Virus record (IMG/VR): IMGVR_UViG_3300042898_002521
Span: 23,549 to 87,548 of that record
Strand: one strand, 5' to 3'
Source: a virus
DNA length: 64,000 nt
The position numbers and the translations under genes are program-made. The stretch's first letter is position 1; every line of letters starts with the position of its first letter. Below, piece after piece: positions 54,653 through 61,938 of this stretch. The notes under the pieces are model-generated. The model saw only the letters and a program-made list of their open reading frames with translations, ran no database searches and was not told where the DNA came from.

Positions 54653-56251
54653 CTACCTAGAGAAAAATGGTGAAGACGAAACTTCTGCTTCTGGCATGGT
54701 CATATCTAGTGTTAGACAGCACGCAATGGCTAAAGAATCAGCAAAATCATCATGTGCATGAGCTTCGTCTGGAGCTTGCGCCGTAAAGTTAGGGCCTTGA
54801 AATTTAGTCTCTAAATCAGTCATTTGCTGGTAAAAACGCTTATAGGTACGCAATCTACGAGTCTTAGCGTGTGCTGGAAATCCAATCATACGACGGTCAA
54901 TAAGAGCCTTAAGATGCTTCCAACGTTTAGACTGCTCAGACTGGCTACTGCTTAAAGGAACAACTTCTGCTCTTGGTAAAAGAAGTTTAAGACGCTGGGC
55001 CACTGCGTCACCTACACCGTTTGCGTCAACTCCAACAATTAACACATTGTAGTTGGCAAGGAAGTTTACAATCTGGAAGTACTGGTCTTCCCAGTCATCA
55101 CCTTGAATTTCCATCCAGTTAAGTACGCGATGATCGTAGTAACCAAATTCATCAGGTCGGTCCCAATCAACCCAGACAACGGTAACTACTGTACTGTCCA
55201 TCTTTCGAGCAGGGTCAATACCAACAACTACAGGAGTACGGTGCCAAGCACGTACTACTTCTTGGCTGGTATCTCCAAGCTCATCCATAATAGTGGACGT
55301 AACGAACATACCTTTTTCAAGCATCCACTTGCAGTTGTAAGACATCTGGAACTCATCAGAGTCTTCACCAATGCGCAACATTTCTTTACGAACGAACTTA
55401 TCGTATTTAGGGTTAACTTTAGACACGTCTCGCCAGTCCCATTGAAAATGATTTTGGCGTTTCCCACGGTTGGTCTGTCGTCTTTTATTTAACTGAATGG
55501 ACCGATAAAAGTTATTCTTAACATTAGTAGGTGTTCCAGTCTTAACCATAGTTCCCGAGTAGTACGCAAGCATAGGGCTAATAGATTTTGAAACAATAAA
55601 GTCGTCTGCGCCCTGGCACTCATCAATAACAATAAGGTGAAATGACTTGGATTCAATTTTGGCGCGGGGGTTGGCGGTCATCATCATAAGGCTACTGCCA
55701 GAGTTTTTAAGTTTGATTTGGCGCGTAATGCCTGGGACTTTTCCAAGAGAGTCGTCAATTTCTGGGTCACCTAATATTTCTTGGGCCCTTTCAGATGTAA
55801 GGCGATTTACAGTTCTACCAAACAAAGTTTCTACCTGGCCCTCAACGGGAGCGAACATACCAATCCATATACCGTGTTTAAACTGACCGAGTAAGTCAGG
55901 ATACATTTGAGCAAGACGTGGAAGTAAAACCATTAATGTGGCTACTGTGTTAGCAATGGTTTCTGATTTTCCAGACTGGCGAGCCGCAAGGGCGGTAACC
56001 TCTTCGCCATCATTAATAATTACCGATTCCATAATACGACGCGCTAAAGGAAGCTGGTAAGGGTGTAAAGAGTGCCCTACAAGAGCGTCCATGAATTCAA
56101 GCATGTTATCAATAAGTTTATTTACAAACTCTTTGGATAACTCATCCAGCTCTTCTTCATCGGATGGGTCTTCAGTGCCTATTCCATCAAGGAATTCTTC
56201 TTCTTCTTCTTCTGAACCCTCTTCGTAAAAGAGGTGTTGAGTTTCGCTCAT
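54653..56251 (-). CDS. terL: Terminase large subunit, 532 aa
   Basis: ATPase: Walker A AARQSGKSE (89-97), Walker B FHLIVIDE (204-211), motif III KTGTPTNVKN. Nuclease: VGIDPARKMDSTVV (first Asp), GVDANGVGD (second) and DDFADSLAIA (third), the RNase H-like triad. A very acidic N-terminal extension (EEGSEEEEEEF) is unusual. No small subunit was recognised; the short HTH or the basic proteins nearby may serve. A long hairpin lies upstream. Confidence 0.95.
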   Translation of the reverse strand: MSETQHLFYEEGSEEEEEEFLDGIGTEDPSDEEELDELSKEFVNKLIDNMLEFMDALVGHSLHPYQLPLARRIMESVIINDGEEVTALAARQSGKSETIANTVATLMVLLPRLAQMYPDLLGQFKHGIWIGMFAPVEGQVETLFGRTVNRLTSERAQEILGDPEIDDSLGKVPGITRQIKLKNSGSSLMMMTANPRAKIESKSFHLIVIDECQGADDFIVSKSISPMLAYYSGTMVKTGTPTNVKNNFYRSIQLNKRRQTNRGKRQNHFQWDWRDVSKVNPKYDKFVRKEMLRIGEDSDEFQMSYNCKWMLEKGMFVTSTIMDELGDTSQEVVRAWHRTPVVVGIDPARKMDSTVVTVVWVDWDRPDEFGYYDHRVLNWMEIQGDDWEDQYFQIVNFLANYNVLIVGVDANGVGDAVAQRLKLLLPRAEVVPLSSSQSEQSKRWKHLKALIDRRMIGFPAHAKTRRLRTYKRFYQQMTDLETKFQGPNFTAQAPDEAHAHDDFADSLAIACCLTLDMTMPEAEVSSSPFFSR

Positions 56252-56300
56252 GTATCTTCCAAACTAATAAAACCGATAAATAAAGGATACAGGAATGAAA

Positions 56301-56344
56301 GAGCTCTAGCGTGTAAGAAAGGAGGAAGAAACACGCTAGAGCTC
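56301..56344 (-). promoter_or_regulatory. 14-bp hairpin with 16S-rRNA-tail-like loop upstream of terminase
   Basis: GAGCTCTAGCGTGT (56301-56314) and ACACGCTAGAGCTC (56331-56344) are perfect inverted repeats. On the minus strand the 16-base loop reads TTCTTCCTCCTTTCTT, which contains CCTCCTTTCT, the 3' end of 16S rRNA in many Gram-positive bacteria; the plus strand would show its perfect Shine-Dalgarno complement AGAAAGGAGG. TTTCATTCC follows, so it could also terminate. The terL site GGAAGA (56260-56255) is complementary to TCTTCC in the loop. Role unknown. Confidence 0.7.
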
Positions 56345-56385
56345 AGTTGCCACCTTAGGAGAGGTAAAGAAGTGAGGCTTTACTA

Positions 56386-56637
56386 CTATAGCATAGAGCG
56401 CTTATTTATTTCAGATGCCAAAGCATGTATAGCTTCAGCACCTAAAGATAAATCTTGTAAACTAACTACATCGTTAGGGTTTTTTTGATACCTGCCAAGT
56501 GCTCGGTTAGTCTCTGAAATAGCCTGTTCTGTCCATAGGTACAAGTCCGCGGTAGCTAACTTCGCTACTCTATTGGCTACTTTCTCAGAAAAAGGTTTGT
56601 CCCAGTTTTCTTTTTTAACCCAAAATTTTAGTCCCAT
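56386..56637 (-). CDS. Hypothetical protein, 83 aa
   Basis: Start at 56637 (MGLKFWVKKENWDKP) has GAGGAG and overlaps the upstream gene by 10 bases. Helical protein (VANRVAKLATADLYLWTEQAISETNRALGRYQ...). A small helical protein before terminase could be a small-subunit-like DNA-binding protein, but there is no HTH signature. Confidence 0.65.
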   Translation of the reverse strand: MGLKFWVKKENWDKPFSEKVANRVAKLATADLYLWTEQAISETNRALGRYQKNPNDVVSLQDLSLGAEAIHALASEINKRSML

Positions 56638-56891
56638 TCCAATAACTCCTCTAGTGGTACGTCTAATTTCCTGCCCCAAATTGCCGCAGTAAGGGCCTCA
56701 TTTTCAGTTTGAGATTCAGCCCATTTTCCTATGACAAATCCTGGCTTAGTAAATGGTACACGAAATACTAGGCAACTGCCTCTACGGTAAGGCTCTTCAA
56801 TTTCGTGAGTCCAACCTTTTTCAAAAACTGGCAGGGCATCCCTATGTGGGTATTTAATTATTTGTCCATATAGTGGTCCAATTAAATTCAT
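56628..56891 (-). CDS. Hypothetical protein, 87 aa
   Basis: Mixed strands and turns (GPLYGQIIKYPHRDALPVFEKGW, GSCLVFRVPFTKPGFVIGKW) and a C-terminal acidic helix. Start overlaps the gene upstream by one base. No family recognised. Confidence 0.6.
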   Translation of the reverse strand: MNLIGPLYGQIIKYPHRDALPVFEKGWTHEIEEPYRRGSCLVFRVPFTKPGFVIGKWAESQTENEALTAAIWGRKLDVPLEELLEWD

Positions 56892-57424
56892 TAAAGTTTT
56901 CCTCCAAAAGGGGTATTTCTACTACTGTATCCAGGCACATAAGTTTTGCGCTGAGTTTTTTCTGCTATTTTAGATAAGCCTTTATACGCAGCACTTTGCC
57001 TAGAACTAATAGAAGCAGGTCCCATACTATCATCAGGCCAACCAGAAAGAGGACCATTTTCAATAAACTCGTGTTTAGAAGCAGAATCTCTAAAGTCATC
57101 CCACAGTCTAGGGTTTACATCGTAGTAATTCCACACGGTTCCGTCTCTAAACTGAACGGTAAGAATAAAGTTTTTTGAGTCATACCCAGCAGTTCTTGTT
57201 CTTGGGCGTTCAGGATTTGTAGTAGAAGTTTGATTTGACTGAGGGGCCCACACAGTTCCATTTCTAGCTGTATTTGGAGTTCTTACTTCAAAGTCTTCAT
57301 AAGCACGGCGCTCATCTTCATATGTGTTTGGATCGTCCCTAATGCCTTCAATAAAAGCGTCGTATTTAGACTCGGCTTTAGTAGGGTTTAAGGTCCTTCG
57401 TAAATCATCTGGGTCTGCAACCAT
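56891..57424 (-). CDS. KTSC-domain-like protein, 177 aa
   Basis: The central part ILTVQFRDGTVWNYYDVNPRLWDDFRDSASKHEFI matches the short KTSC domain ('F.nG..Y.Y.dVp...w..f..a.S.g.y'), which occurs in phage and RNA-linked proteins of unknown function. N-terminal half is disordered, with Asn/Thr/Arg stretches. Overlaps both neighbours by one base. Confidence 0.65.
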   Translation of the reverse strand: MVADPDDLRRTLNPTKAESKYDAFIEGIRDDPNTYEDERRAYEDFEVRTPNTARNGTVWAPQSNQTSTTNPERPRTRTAGYDSKNFILTVQFRDGTVWNYYDVNPRLWDDFRDSASKHEFIENGPLSGWPDDSMGPASISSRQSAAYKGLSKIAEKTQRKTYVPGYSSRNTPFGGKL

Positions 57425-57690
57425 TAAATATCACACTCGTGAAGGTCTAGTTCGTCTTCTCGCACCCGCTCATGGCAATCGTAACATCTGTACCATTTAA
57501 GGGGTTCAAAGTTGTTTTGAGCGGTGGCTCCCATAGGGAAGTTTTCTCCGTCTTCGCCAAACGCTTGTTCATACTCGTAATTAATAGGTCCCTGCATAAA
57601 CAACTCAGCGGGAAACGGACCTCGCGGGTTATGTACCGTACTAGGCACTGGGTGACCCTGAAACGTTTGAATTGTTCTAATTACGTGCAT
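57424..57690 (-). CDS. Hypothetical protein with C-terminal zinc finger, 88 aa
   Basis: The end WYRCYDCHERVREDELDLHEC is C-x2-C-x14-H-x-C, a single zinc finger. The N-terminal part has Pro/Gly turns. The ATG is only 18 bases behind a strong terminator, so read-through or an overlooked promoter must serve it. Confidence 0.62.
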   Translation of the reverse strand: MHVIRTIQTFQGHPVPSTVHNPRGPFPAELFMQGPINYEYEQAFGEDGENFPMGATAQNNFEPLKWYRCYDCHERVREDELDLHECDI

Positions 57691-57694
57691 AGTC

Positions 57695-57729
57695 TAAGAA
57701 TAGCAAAAGGGCGCCCCATAGGGCGCCCT
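57695..57729 (-). terminator. Strong rho-independent terminator
   Basis: AGGGCGCCC (57708-57716) and GGGCGCCCT (57721-57729) form a perfect 9-bp stem with a 4-base loop, followed on the minus strand by TTTTGCTATTCTT. It lies 11 bases behind the membrane protein gene at 57740-58072. Confidence 0.9.
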
Positions 57730-57739
57730 AAGCCTAGTA

Positions 57740-58072
57740 TTAGCTAAGGTGGTGGTCTGGAGTGATTGTAGTGCCATCTTCATCGTAAAGAATCTCTTCA
57801 GCTTTTTCAGCAAGTTCTGCTATAGATACTGCGGCTACTTCTTCATCTTTAATTTTAGAAAACGCTGAATTAATCTCAGAATCAGTTAGATTGCCATCTT
57901 TAAGGAAGGCCCGCGCCAGGTCTTCAGCCACTACGGCTACTGCCATAATTGCAGCAAGTGCCGCAGTTTTCCAAGTTTCAAGACCTATAATTGAACCAGC
58001 ACCAATTGTACCAAGTGATGTTGCAATTATTACTGCAATCATTCTTGTAGAGATATTTTTTACTTTTTTCAT
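57740..58072 (-). CDS. Membrane protein, holin candidate, 110 aa
   Basis: Two hydrophobic helices (MIAVIIATSLGTIGAGSIIGL and TAALAAIMAVAVVAEDLA) near the N-terminus, a basic N-terminal tail and an acidic cytoplasmic C-terminus with SELAEKAEEILYDED. This is the layout of short class II-type holins in actinophages. An endolysin is not adjacent. AGGAAAGG site; strong terminator behind. Confidence 0.65.
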   Translation of the reverse strand: MKKVKNISTRMIAVIIATSLGTIGAGSIIGLETWKTAALAAIMAVAVVAEDLARAFLKDGNLTDSEINSAFSKIKDEEVAAVSIAELAEKAEEILYDEDGTTITPDHHLS

Positions 58073-58090
58073 TTTATACCTTTCCTAAGG

Positions 58091-58324
58091 TTATTGTTCG
58101 TCTACGTGCTGTTCAAACTTGCCTTCAAGTTTGCTCAGTTTTAGTTCTATACGGTTAACAGCATCTCTCATGCTCGAACCGCCATTTGGCCTGTATTGCT
58201 CTTCTAGTTTTTCTAAACGAGCGGTAATTTTGTTAAAAAATTTTAATCCGCCATAAATAATGGCTGATATTTGAATTGCTGCAATTAATATTGCAAGCAA
58301 GGAACTAAGAGTGTCAGTTGACAT
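58091..58324 (-). CDS. Membrane-anchored coiled-coil protein, 77 aa
   Basis: Start at 58324 (MSTDTLSSLL). One membrane helix (LLAILIAAIQISAIIYGGLKF), then a coiled coil with RPNGGSSMRDAVNRIELKLSKLEGK. The RPNGGSS.RDAV motif is widespread in actinophage membrane proteins, usually near lysis genes. Probably acts with the holin candidate. Confidence 0.7.
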   Translation of the reverse strand: MSTDTLSSLLAILIAAIQISAIIYGGLKFFNKITARLEKLEEQYRPNGGSSMRDAVNRIELKLSKLEGKFEQHVDEQ

Positions 58325-58401
58325 AAATTGGGTACCCCACGGGTGACTAGTTACAAAACAAGTCCGTAAGGTTGTACGAATAAAGCCACTACTAATAGTT
58401 T

Positions 58402-58431
58402 TACATAAAATGCTTTTTTTGTCCGCCACAA
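58402..58431 (-). promoter_or_regulatory. Candidate leftward promoter of the membrane-protein/terminase transcript
   Basis: Minus strand TTGTGG (58431-58426), 18 bases, TATGTA (58407-58402). Reads into the gene starting at 58324 with a leader of about 70 bases. The gap of 165 bases between divergent genes is the largest of this region. Match to consensus is only fair. Confidence 0.3.
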
Positions 58432-58438
58432 CTTGCTT

Positions 58439-58467
58439 TTGTCAGCGTCTTGGTGTACCTTTTTACT
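58439..58467 (+). promoter_or_regulatory. Candidate rightward promoter of whiB
   Basis: TTGTCA (58439-58444), 17 bases, TTTACT (58462-58467), followed by GGAG and the ATG at 58490. It overlaps or abuts the leftward candidate, so the two transcripts may interfere, or WhiB may regulate both. Confidence 0.4.
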
Positions 58468-58489
58468 ACACGAGCTTATGGAGAACTAG

Positions 58490-58804
58490 ATGGCTACTGC
58501 CCCGTATTTTGATGGAACTCAACCTTGTATGAAAACTGATCCCGAAGTATTTTTTCCTGAATTGCCTACAAGACCCAACTCAGAAGACAAACGTTATTAC
58601 AGCATACTTGTAGAGCAAGCAAAGTCTATTTGCAATTCTTGCCCGTTTAACGTTGAGTGCCTACAGTATGCGCTGTACAACGATGTTACGGGAGTTTGGG
58701 GCGGTACCGTAGATAGTGATAGACGAGCCATCCGTAAGACTAGAAATATTTTACCCCCTAAACCAATGTCTTTAGTTACAGCCGCTTGGGTTAAGGGCAA
58801 ATAA
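58490..58804 (+). CDS. WhiB-family iron-sulphur regulator, 104 aa
   Basis: The only plus-strand gene. C13, C48, C51 and C57 (ICNSCPFNVEC) with the normal CxxC spacing and GVWGGTVDSDRRAIRK as turn and basic tail make a complete WhiB. Actinophage WhiB proteins such as the one of phage TM4 bind host sigma factor and repress host whiB genes. GGAG six bases before ATG. Its isolated divergent location and own terminator suggest separate regulation, perhaps early. Confidence 0.9.
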   Translation: MATAPYFDGTQPCMKTDPEVFFPELPTRPNSEDKRYYSILVEQAKSICNSCPFNVECLQYALYNDVTGVWGGTVDSDRRAIRKTRNILPPKPMSLVTAAWVKGK

Positions 58805-58832
58805 AAAAGCCCCCCTTGCGGGGGGCCTTTCT
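58804..58832. terminator. Bidirectional terminator between convergent genes
   Basis: GCCCCCC (58809-58815), TTGC loop, GGGGGGC (58820-58826). On the plus strand CTTTCTATTTT follows, and on the minus strand TTTTTTATTT. It ends whiB from the left and the PASTA/beta-repeat gene from the right. Confidence 0.92.
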
Positions 58833-58842
58833 ATTTTGGTAC

Positions 58843-60762
58843 TTAGATGCCGTAGTTGCGGGTAAACCCAACAACAGTAGCAGTTGTAGCGCCAGCCGCT
58901 GGAGACTGGGCAGAAACAACTGTGTTCTTTGGACGGAATACCAATGCAGTAGCGCCAACAGTTCCTGTGCAACCAGATGCCAAAACCGTAAAGCTAACAG
59001 TGCTTGGTACTGCGGAAACAACTGCGTCACCAACGTTAAGCGTGGTATTGGAAGAACCGCTCAAGTTAACAGTATCGCCAACCGATAGGTTGTGTGCGGT
59101 ACCTGAAGTAACTGTAAGGGTTGTAGCCGTTGTAGCAACCGTAGTAGCAGTAATATCAGATGAGAACTGGACAAAACCAGGTGTCTGACCAGCAGCGCGA
59201 ATCCTTTGGATAGCGTTAGTGGTAGTAAGACCAATGATATTAGGTGTTGTGTAGCTTTCGGTGAAGCCAGGGTAGCCACGCTCTGAGTTTGTAACTCGGT
59301 CATGGTCATCCAAGGATGGATCAAGCTGACCTGATGGGTAAGCGTAGGTTGAAGCCCAAGCCTTGTCACCAGCAACAATAGCAGTACCTGTGAAAGTACC
59401 ACTATTTTTAACAACCTGACCAACAGCGGTTACAGCAGTAGTTGTAGTGTTAGCAATTGCAAACGCATTTGCAGCCAAACCAGCGCTAATAACTGTTCCG
59501 TTTACTACGTTGTATCCCGCTGGAGCCATACCAGTAATAGCTACCTTGTCACCAGAAGCTAAGCCATGTGCTGTTTCGGAGTAGTACAGAACGTTAGTTC
59601 CGTCACCAACTGCGCCACTGCCTGATGTGCCAGAAACCTCAGTAATTTTAAAAGACGGAGCGTTTATAGAGAAGGTTTTTGAATCAACAGCAGTTACAAC
59701 ACCAGCAATATTGTAAGCGCCATTGCTTGCGCCAGCAATTGCAATGTTTTCACCTGAGGTTAAGCCGTGTGCTTGCTGAGTTACATACTGGTTTCCTGTG
59801 GAAGCCGAGAACGTAATAACAGCAGCGGATGCAACAGAAGTTGATAGTGCAGGGTTAACAGTAACTGTACCTGAACCAATTGCAGTAATAACTGTTCCAG
59901 CAAGGACAGTTGCTACAGTTGCGCTAACGCCCATACCAACAACAAGACCTGAAGTTGAGGTAATTGCAAGGGATGTAGCAGCAGCGGCAGCAGTTGCAGT
60001 TGTTGTTGAGGTTGAGCCTGCGTAAGCAACAGCGCCAACAGCGGATGAGATTACCTTGGCTCCACCAATAGTAGCTTGAGTTACAATAGCGCCGTTAGCA
60101 AAAGACGTAACAGCATCAGTGTTTGTGCTATTGAATACAACTGTAGTTGAGGTTGTGGAAGCAATTGTATTGTCACCATTGTATGTGTCTGAGTTGTAAG
60201 AACCTGACTTAATACCTTGAATTGATACACGCTGACCTGCTACAAGACCGTGGCCTGAAGCAACAGTGAATGTAACTTGACTACCATTAGCAGAAACGGC
60301 TGTGATAGCAACGTTTGCGGCACGGTCTTCATTGTTCTGAATTGGGAACGAATTGCCCCATGCTCGATCAACTACAACGTTAGTAATAGCGCTAGTTGGT
60401 AACCAGGTGTTACCATACGGTGAGTTTGAAACAAGCGCAGACTGGGTTACAAAACCAGCAACAGCTGAAGATGCGGTAGCAACTACGGCTGGAATGTTAA
60501 CAGTAAATACTGTTGAGCTAGTTACGGAAGCAACCACGGCTGGAGTACCAGCACCTGTTGCTGAGTCTGGGTCATAGTTAAGCCAAGCGTTTGAAAAACC
60601 GTTAGCTACAACTGGCTGACCAACTTTAAGATTGTGAGCAGAAGCCGTGGTGTAAGTAATTACAGCTGCTGTTGTGTTATTAGTAGCAGTTGCAGCAATT
60701 CGCTGCGCTGGGTCTACTACTGGGGGGGTGCTCGTTGTGTACGAGCCTGTATCGCGTGCCAT
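58843..60762 (-). CDS. Beta-repeat protein with PASTA-like domain, 639 aa
   Basis: Several copies of a repeat 'A-H-[GN]-L-x-x-G-[DEQ]-x-[VI]-x-[IV]-x-G....Y/L-N' (about residues 30-60, 185-215, 335-365, 390-420, 590-615), found in many phage fibres and decoration proteins. A PASTA-like unit PNIIGLTTTNAIQRIRAAGQTPG lies near 535 and its second half (NTVVSAQSPAAGA) at the end, interrupted by one beta repeat. PASTA domains bind peptidoglycan. Own promoter and terminator suggest strong late expression as a head or tail surface protein. Confidence 0.75.
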   Translation of the reverse strand: MARDTGSYTTSTPPVVDPAQRIAATATNNTTAAVITYTTASAHNLKVGQPVVANGFSNAWLNYDPDSATGAGTPAVVASVTSSTVFTVNIPAVVATASSAVAGFVTQSALVSNSPYGNTWLPTSAITNVVVDRAWGNSFPIQNNEDRAANVAITAVSANGSQVTFTVASGHGLVAGQRVSIQGIKSGSYNSDTYNGDNTIASTTSTTVVFNSTNTDAVTSFANGAIVTQATIGGAKVISSAVGAVAYAGSTSTTTATAAAAATSLAITSTSGLVVGMGVSATVATVLAGTVITAIGSGTVTVNPALSTSVASAAVITFSASTGNQYVTQQAHGLTSGENIAIAGASNGAYNIAGVVTAVDSKTFSINAPSFKITEVSGTSGSGAVGDGTNVLYYSETAHGLASGDKVAITGMAPAGYNVVNGTVISAGLAANAFAIANTTTTAVTAVGQVVKNSGTFTGTAIVAGDKAWASTYAYPSGQLDPSLDDHDRVTNSERGYPGFTESYTTPNIIGLTTTNAIQRIRAAGQTPGFVQFSSDITATTVATTATTLTVTSGTAHNLSVGDTVNLSGSSNTTLNVGDAVVSAVPSTVSFTVLASGCTGTVGATALVFRPKNTVVSAQSPAAGATTATVVGFTRNYGI

Positions 60763-60846
60763 GGGGCATCCTTAGGGTTGAAGGGTTTTATTAGGTGCTT
60801 GACGGAGACTATGGCCTACACAAACTTTAAAGGTATCAAGCAACAG

Positions 60847-60876
60847 ATATTAGACCTACAACCGCTCTGATGTCAG
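60847..60876 (-). promoter_or_regulatory. Candidate promoter of the PASTA/beta-repeat gene
   Basis: Minus strand CTGACA (60876-60871), 18 bases, TAATAT (60852-60847); a leader of about 78 bases leads to AAGGA and the ATG at 60762. The gap 60763-60918 otherwise holds only an inverted repeat. Confidence 0.45.
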
Positions 60877-60902
60877 CCATACCAGTTTAACTTAGAACAA
60901 AG

Positions 60903-60916
60903 TAGGCAACTGCCTA
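60903..60916. repeat. Inverted repeat TAGGCA-AC-TGCCTA
   Basis: Two bases behind the stop of the gene at 60919. The centre is only two bases, so as RNA it folds with a larger loop; a short TTTG follows on the minus strand. Weak terminator or protein site. Confidence 0.4.
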
Positions 60917-60918
60917 AA

Positions 60919-61152
60919 CTATTTACCCTTTGGATGGGGATTTTTCTTATGCCAATCCTTAGTAGCTTTTACACCAGACTTGACGGTTTTAACCCCAGCT
61001 TTATCGGTCAAATTAATCTTGTCGTATTTGCCGTTCTCTTTTTTAGAGCCCGCATGGTTAACAACTACGTCACCATCTTTTTCTTTATAGACACGGTGAA
61101 CTTTACCAGATACCTTAAGAGTTGCTGGAATTTCCCTTTTTTTAGCAGCCAT
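60919..61152 (-). CDS. Basic small protein, 77 aa
   Basis: MAAKKREIPATLKVSGKVHRVYKEKDGDVVVNH suggests a short strand-rich start; the C-terminus GVKATKDWHKKNPHPKGK is strongly basic. Overlaps the next gene by one base. One of three adjacent basic proteins. Confidence 0.65.
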   Translation of the reverse strand: MAAKKREIPATLKVSGKVHRVYKEKDGDVVVNHAGSKKENGKYDKINLTDKAGVKTVKSGVKATKDWHKKNPHPKGK

Positions 61153-61313
61153 TACTTTTTCTTTTTCTTGGCAGCATTCATGTTGTCTACCAGATTAGGG
61201 TATGGACGACCAGCGGCTTTAGCAGCAGCTTTAGCAGCAGACTTCTTCTTAGGAGTAAGTTTTTTATCTTTTTTAGATGGGTCTGGAGTATCCCAAACTT
61301 CTTTTTTAGCCAT
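61152..61313 (-). CDS. Lys/Ala-rich histone-like protein, 53 aa
   Basis: KKKSAAKAAAKAAGRPYP in the middle and KKKKK at the end resemble the tails of histone H1 and of mycobacterial HupB. Starts with AAGGTG upstream; one-base overlaps at both ends. It may coat DNA or bind RNA. Confidence 0.65.
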   Translation of the reverse strand: MAKKEVWDTPDPSKKDKKLTPKKKSAAKAAAKAAGRPYPNLVDNMNAAKKKKK

Positions 61314-61582
61314 TACCATTTCACCTTATTTGCCCAGTAAGCCGCAGACATTTTGCCTTTGGAAATATTTTTTGCGTGACGTGCTTTAAATGAGTCATTG
61401 CGTGCAGAGCCTTCAGGAGAACCTTTTACGCCCTGTTGACCAAAGCGGATAGTCTTAACCTGGTCGCCTTCTTTAGCTACTACAATGTGTGATTTTTTTG
61501 GGTGATCAGGGGTAGCCTTAGGCTTATTAAATCCTGATACTCCTGCACGTGCTAGACGTGGGTCTTTCTTACTTTCAGCCAT
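61313..61582 (-). CDS. Conserved small basic phage protein, 89 aa
   Basis: The sequence AESKKDPRLARAGVSGFNKP...HPKKSHIVVAKEG..KTIRFGQQGV..., then SFKARHAKNISKGKMSAAYWANKVKW is a conserved pattern (K-T-I-R-F-G-.-.-G, F-.-.-R-H, .-S-A-.-Y-W-.-.-K) seen in many marine and soil phages. The family is uncharacterised; the fold is probably a small zinc-less beta barrel. Confidence 0.7.
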   Translation of the reverse strand: MAESKKDPRLARAGVSGFNKPKATPDHPKKSHIVVAKEGDQVKTIRFGQQGVKGSPEGSARNDSFKARHAKNISKGKMSAAYWANKVKW

Positions 61583-61591
61583 TTGTTGCTC

Positions 61592-61753
61592 CTAGTTGCT
61601 ACTTTCGCCGTTTGGCCCTTTTCCTGGGCTACTGTATGAGAATACCGAAGGTACCTCATTATTTTGTGGAAACTTGCGTAATCCAAAACGAGAATCTTTA
61701 ATTGTTAGAGACCTTGGTACAGCCCCTGTAAAGGCCTTTGTACGGGCGTTCAC
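61592..61753 (-). CDS. Hypothetical protein, 53 aa
   Basis: GTG start at 61753, overlapping the stop of the upstream gene (GTGA), with AGGTGG upstream. Sequence has a basic N-terminus (RTKAFTGAVPRSLTIKDSRFGLRKF) and a Ser/Gly/Asn-rich tail. No family recognised. Confidence 0.5.
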   Translation of the reverse strand: MNARTKAFTGAVPRSLTIKDSRFGLRKFPQNNEVPSVFSYSSPGKGPNGESSN

Positions 61754-61938
61754 GGGCTCCACCTACCCCATTGAGTAGAATCTGTAACAACGCCTCTAAT
61801 GCCCCCTGTGACCTTTGTAATGGCCTCTCTGAAATCGCGGTTGCTAGCAGAGCGAGCATTAATTTGAAAACGCTGCATTGACTGCGATTCCAACGTTGAG
61901 TAAGGCTGTGGAATGCCTTTAGGCTTTTTAGTTGCCAT
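61750..61938 (-). CDS. Hypothetical protein, 62 aa
   Basis: ATG at 61938 (MATKKPKGIPQPYST) overlaps the upstream gene by 11 bases; the frame open to 62142 is a shadow. Polar protein with ASNRDFREAITKVTGGIRGVV as likely helix plus turn. Ribosome site is weak, so coupling is likely. Confidence 0.55.
   Translation of the reverse strand: MATKKPKGIPQPYSTLESQSMQRFQINARSASNRDFREAITKVTGGIRGVVTDSTQWGRWSP

Noticed and set aside
60811-60870. Plus-strand frame MAYTNFKGIKQQILDLQPL with GGAG upstream
   Set aside because: Only 19 residues, GGAG is just three bases from the ATG, and the stretch lies in the likely promoter and leader of the minus-strand gene. Not supported as a gene.
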